Of a stretch of DNA of 57,539 nucleotides, positions 51,567 through 57,539 are shown piece after piece; position 1 is the stretch's first letter; every line of letters begins with the position of its first letter. Source of the stretch: Clostridiales bacterium (GTDB lineage Bacteria > Bacillota > Clostridia > Peptostreptococcales > Anaerovoracaceae). Where the stretch lies: contig JALFNS010000031.1 of NCBI GenBank assembly GCA_022773945.1, forward strand, positions 1-57,539. The letters are read 5' to 3'. The translations under genes were made by a program, and so were the position numbers. A model generated the notes under the pieces. That model saw only the letters and a program-made list of their open reading frames with translations, ran no database searches and had not been told where the DNA came from.

Positions 51567-52364
51567 ATGTTCAAGCGAACGAGAGAGAATATCAAAGCAG
51601 TTAAAGAACGTGACCCGGCGGCAAGAAACAGTCTGGAGGTTCTCCTCTGTTATCCGGGAATCTGGGCAATTATGCTTCATACTCCCGCACACTGGCTGTA
51701 CGAGCATAACTGCAAGCTTCTGGCCAGAATAATATCACAGCTTGCCAGATGGTTCACGGGAATTGAGATACATCCGGGAGCCAAAATAGGCAGGCGCTGC
51801 ATGATAGACCACGGAATGGCCGTAATAATCGGGGAGACTGCCGAGGTGGGTGATGACTGCACAATATATCAGGGAGTTACACTGGGAGGAACAGGTAAGG
51901 ATACAGGCAAGCGCCACCCTACCATAGGCAACAGAGTCCTCATAAGCACGGGAGCCAAGGTTCTCGGACCTTTCAAGGTGGAGGACGATGTTAAAATAGG
52001 AGCCGGTTCCGTAGTTCTCCGGCCTGTACCTGCCGGATGCACCGTAGTGGGAATTCCGGGAACCATAGTCAGGAGAAACGGACACCCTACGGACGACATG
52101 GACCAGGTGGATATGCCGGATCCTGTAGCAGTTGAGCTGGAATGCCTGAGAAGGAGAGTTGTCGAGCTGGAGGCACTTCTCTCCAGAGAGTTCGGGCGAG
52201 AGGCCGTCAAGCGCTGCGAGAAGGATTGCCAGTACGAGGATATCGTGCGTGAGATAAACAATCAGGTATATGAAGAGAGACAGTCCGGTCACGACTGCAC
52301 GGAATGTGATGAGATGGACTGCGGTATAAGAGAACTGATGAAGGAGATGGAGGAAGAGCGATGA
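51567..52364 (+). CDS. cysE: Serine O-acetyltransferase with cysteine-rich tail
   Basis: Makes O-acetylserine for cysteine synthesis. Left-handed beta-helix hexapeptide repeats are clear from about 60-160 (IEIHPGAKIGRRCMIDHGM, then QGVTLGGTGKDTGKRHPTIG). The 265-residue protein carries a C-terminal extension of about 70 residues with five cysteines arranged C-x3-C near 213-217 and C-x2-C-x4-C near 244-252, not part of the usual acetyltransferase. The ATG at 51567 suits AGGTGA upstream better than TTG at 51558. The 3' end overlaps cysS by 4 bp, linking cysteine synthesis to charging. Confidence 0.9.
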   Translation: MFKRTRENIKAVKERDPAARNSLEVLLCYPGIWAIMLHTPAHWLYEHNCKLLARIISQLARWFTGIEIHPGAKIGRRCMIDHGMAVIIGETAEVGDDCTIYQGVTLGGTGKDTGKRHPTIGNRVLISTGAKVLGPFKVEDDVKIGAGSVVLRPVPAGCTVVGIPGTIVRRNGHPTDDMDQVDMPDPVAVELECLRRRVVELEALLSREFGREAVKRCEKDCQYEDIVREINNQVYEERQSGHDCTECDEMDCGIRELMKEMEEER

Positions 52365-53785
52365 AAATATACAACACGCTGACAAGAAAAAAAGAAGAAT
52401 TCGTCCCTATGGAAGAGGGTAAAGTCAAGATGTATGTGTGCGGTCCTACCGTGTACAATTACTTCCATATCGGTAATGCCAGACCTTTCGTTGTGTTCGA
52501 CACCATGAGAAGATATCTGGAATACAGAGGAAACAAGGTGAAATTCGTTCAGAACTTCACGGATGTTGACGACAAGATAATAAACAGAGCAAAGGAAGAG
52601 GGAATTACTCCTTCGGAAGTCAGTGAGAAGTACATAGCCGAGTACTACAAGGACGCGGCTGCCCTCAATGTCAAGAAGGCGACTGTTCATCCCAAGGTTA
52701 CTGAGACAATGGACGATATAATCAAATTCGTATCCGATCTGATCGATCTGGGATATGCGTACGAATCCGGCGGCGATGTCTATTACAGAACGAGGAAGTT
52801 TGAAGGCTACGGCAAGCTTTCGGGCAAGAACATAGACGAGCTCATATCGGGAGCGAGCGAGAGAGTCAGTGCTTCGGATGACGAGAAAAAGGAGGACCCT
52901 CTGGACTTTGCGCTGTGGAAGGCGCGCAAAGACCCTTCGGAGATAGCCTGGGAGTCGCCGTGGGGCATGGGAAGACCGGGCTGGCACATTGAGTGCTCCA
53001 CAATGTCGAAGAAGTATCTCGGAGATACAATAGATATTCACGCGGGCGGCGAGGACCTCCAGTTTCCTCACCACGAGAATGAGATAGCTCAGTCGGAGGC
53101 TCACAGCGGCAAGCAGTTCGCCAACTACTGGATGCACAACGGATACATAAATGTCAACGGAGAGAAGATGTCCAAGTCACTGGGCAACTTCAAGACGGTC
53201 AGAGATCTGCTGGGCAAGTATGACGGAGAGGTTCTCAGATTCCTCATTCTCAACGGACACTACAGAAGCCCTATAGACTTCAACCCTGAGATTCTCCAGC
53301 AGTCTGAGAACTCCATGAAGAGAATGAGAAACGCCAAATCGAACCTCAGGCATCTCATCAGCACATGCGAGGGAAGCATGACGGCGGAGGAGGCTGAGAC
53401 TCTCAAAGGCTTCGACAGCTACAGAGAAATGTTCTGCAGAGCCATGGACGATGACCTCAACACTGCCGATGCCATCGCTGCAGTGTTCCAGCTGATAACA
53501 GCCATAAACACAGCTACAGCATCGGGATGCAGCAAGGAGTTCGCCGAGAAGTCCATGGATATTCTCATGGAGCTTGCCGGTGTGCTGGGGCTTTTGCAGC
53601 AGGATATAGGCGGAGAAGCTGATGCTGAGGAAATCGAGCCGGAGATCAAGGCTCTCATCGATGAGCGTCAGGAGGCCAGGAAGGCAAAGAACTTCGCCAG
53701 AGCAGACGAGATTCGCGACATGCTCAAGGAGAAGGGAATAACACTTAAGGATACGCCGCAGGGTGTGCAGGTAATAAGAAACTGA
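52361..53785 (+). CDS. cysS: Cysteinyl-tRNA synthetase
   Basis: Class I synthetase charging tRNA-Cys, 474 residues. Zinc ligand Cys is in YVCGPTVYN (about 25-33), HIGH-like HIGNARPF (about 36-43), further zinc ligands in GWHIECS (about 207) and HHENEIAQSE (about 232-241), and KMSKSLGNF (about 267-275). The C-terminal DALR-type domain and basic linker are complete. Order cysE-cysS-mrnC is the conserved Firmicutes arrangement. Confidence 0.95.
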   Translation: MKIYNTLTRKKEEFVPMEEGKVKMYVCGPTVYNYFHIGNARPFVVFDTMRRYLEYRGNKVKFVQNFTDVDDKIINRAKEEGITPSEVSEKYIAEYYKDAAALNVKKATVHPKVTETMDDIIKFVSDLIDLGYAYESGGDVYYRTRKFEGYGKLSGKNIDELISGASERVSASDDEKKEDPLDFALWKARKDPSEIAWESPWGMGRPGWHIECSTMSKKYLGDTIDIHAGGEDLQFPHHENEIAQSEAHSGKQFANYWMHNGYINVNGEKMSKSLGNFKTVRDLLGKYDGEVLRFLILNGHYRSPIDFNPEILQQSENSMKRMRNAKSNLRHLISTCEGSMTAEEAETLKGFDSYREMFCRAMDDDLNTADAIAAVFQLITAINTATASGCSKEFAEKSMDILMELAGVLGLLQQDIGGEADAEEIEPEIKALIDERQEARKAKNFARADEIRDMLKEKGITLKDTPQGVQVIRN

Positions 53786-53786
53786 C

Positions 53787-54182
53787 ATGGATGAAGTCAA
53801 GCTGAGAAATCTTAACAGCGAGGCTCTGGCCTACGCGGGAGACGCGGTCTACGAGCTGTATGTGCGCAGCATGCTTCTGGAGTCGGGAACGGCGAGGGTG
53901 AACAACCTCCACCGGCGGGCCACGGAATACGTGAAGGCCGCAGCTCAGGCAAAGGCCATTAAGGAGATGTTTCCGGAGCTAACCGAGAAGGAACAGGCTC
54001 TGGTGAAGCGGGCCAGAAATCACAGATTTCATTCCAAGGCCAAGAATGCGGATCCGGTGACCTACAAGTGGGCCACTGCATTCGAGGCGCTCGTGGGATA
54101 TCTCTATCTGGCGGGGGACATGGATCGGATGAAGCGGATTATGAGCTGGGCTGTTGAAATAACGGATAACAAGAGGAAATAA
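53787..54182 (+). CDS. mrnC: Mini-ribonuclease 3
   Basis: A 131-residue dimeric ribonuclease III catalytic domain without a dsRNA-binding domain, which matures 23S rRNA ends in Firmicutes. The signature ALAYAGDAVYELYVR (about 13-27) holds the catalytic acidic residues, and ATAFEALVGYLYLAGD near 105 completes the site. It starts one base after the cysS stop. Confidence 0.92.
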   Translation: MDEVKLRNLNSEALAYAGDAVYELYVRSMLLESGTARVNNLHRRATEYVKAAAQAKAIKEMFPELTEKEQALVKRARNHRFHSKAKNADPVTYKWATAFEALVGYLYLAGDMDRMKRIMSWAVEITDNKRK

Positions 54183-54183
54183 A

Positions 54184-54441
54184 ATGTCAAACCGGTACAA
54201 GAAGAAAAAAGAAGTAAGAAACAAGTCCAGAGACATGCTCGTGGATTTCTACAAGACCGGCAGAGAATGGGACAAGGACAACAGACAGCGCCGTGAGGAA
54301 GCGGGCGAGAAGGAGAACAGAGGGCTCAGAAACCTGAACACCTTCGAGAAGACCTGCGTTGTGATAATAGTGCTGGGAATAATACTTTTCATTGTGAAGG
54401 TTTTCGTTCTGGGACACAGCATCACGGCACCGGGAATTTAA
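54184..54441 (+). CDS. Small single-pass membrane protein, unknown
   Basis: An 85-residue protein with a highly basic, charged N-terminal half (Lys/Arg-rich, NRYKKKKEVRNKSRD) and one transmembrane helix at about 58-77 (CVVIIVLGIILFIVKVFVLG), followed by a short tail. I do not recognise the family. It starts one base after mrnC and is 11 bp before thyA, so it is co-transcribed; a translated role is likely because of this tight packing. Confidence 0.6.
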   Translation: MSNRYKKKKEVRNKSRDMLVDFYKTGREWDKDNRQRREEAGEKENRGLRNLNTFEKTCVVIIVLGIILFIVKVFVLGHSITAPGI

Positions 54442-54452
54442 GGAGGGAGCCC

Positions 54453-55283
54453 ATGAGCAAGGCAGATGTGATTTTTGTCGATATGTGCAGAGATATTCTG
54501 GACTCCGGCTTCAGCAGCGAGGGACAGAAGGTCAGGGCCAGATGGGAGGACGGAACTCCGGCCCATACCATCAAGCGCTTCGGAGTGGTTAACAGATACG
54601 ACCTCAGCGAGGAGTTCCCGGCGCTGACATTGAGGCCTACATATATTAAGAATGCCGTGGATGAGATGCTTTGGATATGGCAGAAGAAGTCAAACAATAT
54701 CAAAGATCTCAATTCAGGCATCTGGGATCAGTGGGCGGACGAGAACGGATCCATAGGCAAGGCCTACGGATATCAGATGGGAGTCAGGTATCAGTTCGCC
54801 CAGGGTGAAATGGACCAGACGGATAATGTGCTCTGGCAGCTTAAGAACACCCCTTATTCAAGGAGAATAATGACCAATATATACAACTTCAGCGATCTGA
54901 GCGAGATGGGTCTGGAGCCTTGCGCCTACAGCATGACCTTCAATGTTACGGGCGACAGGCTCAACGGAATTCTCAACCAGCGCTCTCAGGATGTGCTGAC
55001 GGCCAACAACTGGAATGTGGTGCAGTACGCGGTGCTGATTCACATGATGGCTCAGGTCAGCGGGTTCAAGGCGGGAGAACTTGTTCACGTTATCGCCGAT
55101 GCTCACATATATGACAGGCATATGGATATAGTCAGAGAACTCATCGAGCGGCCTCAGTATCCGGCACCTTCCTTCAGGCTGAATCCGGATGTTGAGAATT
55201 TCTATGATTTCACTCCCGATGATGTCATAATCACAGACTACGTTAAAAACCCTCAGATAAAGAACATCCCCGTGGCTATTTAG
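54453..55283 (+). CDS. thyA: Thymidylate synthase
   Basis: Makes dTMP from dUMP using methylene-tetrahydrofolate, giving dihydrofolate that the next gene recycles. The 276-residue protein has the nucleophile in EPCAYSMTF (Cys about 158), QRSQDVLTANNWN near 182-194, and HIYDRHMD near 221. The usual His after the catalytic Cys is Ala here, a form I associate with clostridial ThyA. AGGAGGG precedes the ATG. It is paired with folA. Confidence 0.92.
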   Translation: MSKADVIFVDMCRDILDSGFSSEGQKVRARWEDGTPAHTIKRFGVVNRYDLSEEFPALTLRPTYIKNAVDEMLWIWQKKSNNIKDLNSGIWDQWADENGSIGKAYGYQMGVRYQFAQGEMDQTDNVLWQLKNTPYSRRIMTNIYNFSDLSEMGLEPCAYSMTFNVTGDRLNGILNQRSQDVLTANNWNVVQYAVLIHMMAQVSGFKAGELVHVIADAHIYDRHMDIVRELIERPQYPAPSFRLNPDVENFYDFTPDDVIITDYVKNPQIKNIPVAI

Positions 55284-55313
55284 GGGCATGCTCGTCACCT
55301 GAAAGGAGAATGA

Positions 55314-55811
55314 ATGAACGCTATTGTAGCAGTCGACAGCCGCCTGGGAATAGGCAGAGACAACGGACTTCTCGTGCATATCCCGGGAGACCTCAAATAC
55401 TTCCGCGAGAAGACGAAGGGCAAATGTGTCGTAATGGGCAGGAAGACGCTGGAGAGTCTGCCGGGAGGCAGGCCTTTGCCCGGAAGAGATCATATAATAC
55501 TCACAAGGGATGAGAATTTCGTCTGTCCCGAGAGGGAAGGCGCGAAATGTCGCATCTGCAGAAGCCGTGAGGAGGCCCTGGATATCATCAGCAAAGACTA
55601 CAGCGATGATGATGTTTTCCTCTGCGGGGGAGCCTCGATTTATGAGGAGTTTTTTGATGACTGCGACAGATATTATGTGACTCACATAGACGGTGACTTC
55701 GATGCCGACAGATTTTTCCCGCCTCTTACAGGGCTGGAGGAGGTCAGCCGCTCGGAGGACATTGAGGAGAACGGCTACACTTACAGATTTTGCGTATACG
55801 AGAGGAGATAA
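55314..55811 (+). CDS. folA: Dihydrofolate reductase
   Basis: Reduces dihydrofolate to tetrahydrofolate with NADPH. The 165-residue protein shows AIVAVDSRLGIGRDNGLLVHIPGD split across the active site (about 3-26), VVMGRKTLESLPG near 39-51 and FLCGGASIYEEF near 102-113. The catalytic acidic residue is Asp in PGDLKYF. AAGGAGA precedes the ATG at 55314. It directly follows thyA, the usual functional pair. Confidence 0.93.
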   Translation: MNAIVAVDSRLGIGRDNGLLVHIPGDLKYFREKTKGKCVVMGRKTLESLPGGRPLPGRDHIILTRDENFVCPEREGAKCRICRSREEALDIISKDYSDDDVFLCGGASIYEEFFDDCDRYYVTHIDGDFDADRFFPPLTGLEEVSRSEDIEENGYTYRFCVYERR

Positions 55812-55818
55812 CCGGCAT

Positions 55819-56565
55819 ATGTCCGAACTGATAATGGGGCGGAATGCGGTTCTCGAGGCCCTGAAGGCCGGTAGAGAAATCGAGAAGATAAATATTGAAA
55901 AGAACAGAAACAGGGGCGGATCCCTGAAACAGATTATCGCAAAGGCTTCCGACGCGGGAATTCCTGTTTATTACAGCGACAGAGCTTATATGGACAAGCT
56001 GGCGGACGGCAGCGGAGCCTCAGATGTTAACGATCAGGGCGTCATAGCTCTGGCATCGGACTTTGAGTACTCATCTCCGGAAGATATTCTGGAGCTGGCG
56101 GAGAAGCGCGGCGAGGATCCATTCATTCTTGTGCTCGACGGCATCGAGGATCCTCACAATCTGGGAGCGATTATAAGAACTGCCGAGTGTGCGGGAGTAC
56201 ATGGGGTGATAATCCCCAAGCGGAGAAGCGCGTCGGTTAATGAAACTGTGCTGAGGACCAGTGCGGGTGCGGCGGAGTACATGCTCTGCGCCAGAGTTAC
56301 CAACATTGGCAGGACTATAGAGATGCTTCAGGATAAGGGCGTGTGGGTATGTGCCTGTGACATGGGTGAGGAGCTCATGTATCAGCGCGATCTCACGGGG
56401 CCTCTGGCTCTTGTCATAGGAAGTGAAGGCTTCGGGATAAGCCGCCTGGTGAAGGAGAAGTGCGATTTCGTAGCTACGGTTCCCATGAAGGGTCACGTCA
56501 ATTCGCTTAACGCGTCAAACGCGGCGGCTATTGTGATGTATGAGGCTTTAAGGCAAAGGCTTTAG
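55819..56565 (+). CDS. rlmB: 23S rRNA 2'-O-methyltransferase, TrmH/SpoU family
   Basis: A 248-residue SPOUT methyltransferase, probably modifying 23S rRNA G2251. An N-terminal RNA-binding substrate domain (about 1-75; IMGRNAVLEAL) precedes the knotted catalytic domain with DGIEDPHNLGAIIRTAECAG (about 109-128), LVIGSEGFGISRLVKEKCD (about 195-213) and MKGHVNSLNASNAAAI (about 219-234). The start at 55819 has AGAGGAGA upstream within the folA end. Confidence 0.9.
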   Translation: MSELIMGRNAVLEALKAGREIEKINIEKNRNRGGSLKQIIAKASDAGIPVYYSDRAYMDKLADGSGASDVNDQGVIALASDFEYSSPEDILELAEKRGEDPFILVLDGIEDPHNLGAIIRTAECAGVHGVIIPKRRSASVNETVLRTSAGAAEYMLCARVTNIGRTIEMLQDKGVWVCACDMGEELMYQRDLTGPLALVIGSEGFGISRLVKEKCDFVATVPMKGHVNSLNASNAAAIVMYEALRQRL

Positions 56566-57201
56566 ATGATGAATATAAGGGAAGATTTGAATAAGAGCGA
56601 TGTTGCATCCGCGGATGATGCAGCTCTTGCCGCCATGGCTCAGAAGGGCGAGATTGAAGCGGAGGAGACTCTGATGCGCAGATACGGCGGTCTGGTCAGG
56701 AAGAAGGCCAATGCCTATTTCATGGCGGGCGGCGAGCAGGATGACGTGATTCAGGAGGGCATGATCGGCCTGCTGAAGGCGATACGAAAGTTTAATCCGG
56801 ACAAGAAGGCCAGTTTCGGCGCCTTCGCGGACATATGCATAACCACGCAGATAATAACGGCCATAAGGATGGCTGACCGCAACAAGCACAAAGCCCTCAA
56901 CACTTCCGTATCTCTCAGCGGACCTGCCGGTGAGGGAGACAGTGATGTGACACTGGAGGAGACCATCAGAGCAAGTACGGCAGACAGCCCCGAGGAGCTT
57001 ACCGTGATCAAGGATGTCACCGGATATATACTCCATAACGGCGACAGTATATTCAGCGAATTCGAGATGGAGGTGCTGAATCTGTTCATCAAAGGCTATA
57101 CCTATAGGGATATAGCCGGCATGCTTGACAAGTCTCCAAAATCCATAGACAATGCCCTGCAGCGGTGCAAGAAAAAGGTCAACGATTATCTTTGGAAATA
57201 G
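56566..57201 (+). CDS. sigH: RNA polymerase sigma factor, SigH (Spo0H) type
   Basis: A 211-residue sigma-70 family factor. Region 2 (about 35-105) contains the core-binding and -10 recognition segments (DDVIQEGMIGLLKAIRKFNP, then FGAFADICITTQIITAI). Region 4 (about 160-208) has a helix-turn-helix with YTYRDIAGMLDKSPKSIDNAL. Position after rlmB and before tuf matches sigH of Bacillus and clostridia, where it controls stationary phase, competence or early sporulation genes. It starts directly at the rlmB stop; no strong ribosome site is visible. Confidence 0.87.
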   Translation: MMNIREDLNKSDVASADDAALAAMAQKGEIEAEETLMRRYGGLVRKKANAYFMAGGEQDDVIQEGMIGLLKAIRKFNPDKKASFGAFADICITTQIITAIRMADRNKHKALNTSVSLSGPAGEGDSDVTLEETIRASTADSPEELTVIKDVTGYILHNGDSIFSEFEMEVLNLFIKGYTYRDIAGMLDKSPKSIDNALQRCKKKVNDYLWK

Positions 57202-57213
57202 GAAAATTTAAGG

Positions 57214-57242
57214 TTGTAAATCCTGCGCCGGTGCTATATAAT
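57214..57242 (+). promoter_or_regulatory. Promoter of tRNA-Thr (and tuf)
   Basis: TTGTAA (57214-57219) and TATAAT (57237-57242) are 17 bp apart and lie 14 bp before the tRNA. Confidence 0.7.
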
Positions 57243-57256
57243 TCAATGTATGGCGT

Positions 57257-57333
57257 GCTGCCGTAGCTCAGTCGGTAGAGCACCTCATTGGTAATGAGGA
57301 GGTTCGGCGGTTCAAGTCCGCTCGGCAGCTCCA
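57257..57333 (+). tRNA. tRNA-Thr (GGT anticodon)
   Basis: Acceptor GCTGCCG pairs with CGGCAGC, discriminator T and encoded CCA. The anticodon stem-loop CCTCA-TTGGTAA-TGAGG gives GGT, decoding ACC/ACT. The T-arm is GGCGG-TTCAAGT-CCGCT. It lies between sigH and tuf. Confidence 0.95.
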
Positions 57334-57340
57334 TTATCAT

Positions 57341-57363
57341 GTTACTCGGGGACGCCCGGTAAC
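57341..57363 (+). terminator. Hairpin between tRNA-Thr and tuf
   Basis: GTTAC-T-CGGG pairs with CCCG-GTAAC around GACG. Only a weak T-rich stretch follows, so it may be a processing or partial termination signal rather than a full terminator. Confidence 0.5.
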
Positions 57364-57405
57364 GACAAACTTCTTTAAATAACGTTATTGTACAAGGAGG
57401 AAAAA

Positions 57406-57539
57406 ATGGCAAAAGAAAAATTCGAAAGAACCAAGCCGCATATTAACATCGGTACAATCGGTCACGTAGACCACGGTAAGACAACTCTTACAGCAGCAAT
57501 CACAATCACTCTTCAGAAGAGATACGGACTCGGTGAAGA
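57406..57539 (+). CDS. tuf: Elongation factor Tu, 5' end
   Basis: The first 44 codons of EF-Tu, cut by the right edge of the window. After [11 protein letters not shown] comes the G1 P-loop GHVDHGKTT, which is diagnostic. AAGGAGG precedes the ATG by 7 bp. Codon choice is the optimised set seen in highly expressed genes. tRNA-Thr just upstream probably shares its promoter. Confidence 0.95.
   Translation, partial: MAKEKFERTKPHINIGTIGHVDHGKTTLTAAITITLQKRYGLGE

Overview
The window is a chromosomal segment of a low-to-mid GC Gram-positive anaerobe, most likely a clostridial Firmicute close to the Anaerovoracaceae/Family XIII group. That placement is inferred from gene content: HisZ with short HisG, a T-box leader, a purine riboswitch, AddB, SigH, BMP/Nup-type nucleoside uptake, Pst/PhoU and sortase-type surface proteins. 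No prophage, insertion sequence, transposase or CRISPR array is visible.

Layout. 1-5125: aconitase, isocitrate dehydrogenase and a GntR/FCD regulator in one unit behind a promoter overlapped by an inverted repeat, followed by a convergent patatin-like lipase. 5126-9490: an intergenic foldback and repeat region, then two wall-anchored beta-helix surface proteins whose promoters carry poly-G tracts in the -35/-10 spacer. 9507-15863: a repeat array and the histidine operon hisZGCBHAF-IE, without hisD. 15864-20563: an alanyl-tRNA editing protein, a region rich in DnaA-box-like sites, an AraC regulator and a strongly expressed saccharopine-dehydrogenase-family enzyme. 20584-26040: a foldback, a repeat array, and the T-box-controlled leuACDB operon. 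26047-29543: a repeat array, a class V aminotransferase with an ECF S component, and a HisD/HpsN-type dehydrogenase. 29635-34263: an orphan attenuator, a HAD phosphatase, a prepilin peptidase, a DUF815 ATPase, and cca with a phosphoribosyltransferase. 34340-42904: a purine-riboswitch-controlled BMP lipoprotein, ABC ATPase and two permeases, then addB. 42927-47196: a repeat array and pstSCAB-phoU. 47201-57539: a 199-bp foldback, tRNA-Ala and tRNA-Thr, a DivIVA-like coiled-coil protein, xpt, a PHP protein, cysE-cysS-mrnC, thyA-folA, rlmB, sigH, tRNA-Thr and the start of tuf.

Most genes are housekeeping: histidine and leucine synthesis, purine and phosphate uptake, folate/dTMP, tRNA maturation. 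The unusual material is intergenic. At five loci there are arrays of a spaced inverted repeat: a 9-bp word, about 20-23 bp, then the same word inverted. Three different words are used (TTCTGACAA, ATTGTCCAT and TGTATCTAT, each with its complement), but the unit stays 38-41 bp long, and two word families repeat with a 63-bp period. Two of these arrays sit beside long imperfect palindromes. I do not recognise this as any described element, and it is the best candidate here for something new. Other points worth checking are the poly-G promoters, an unassigned riboswitch-like attenuator before the HAD gene, the DnaA-box cluster and an HpsN-like enzyme that may replace HisD.
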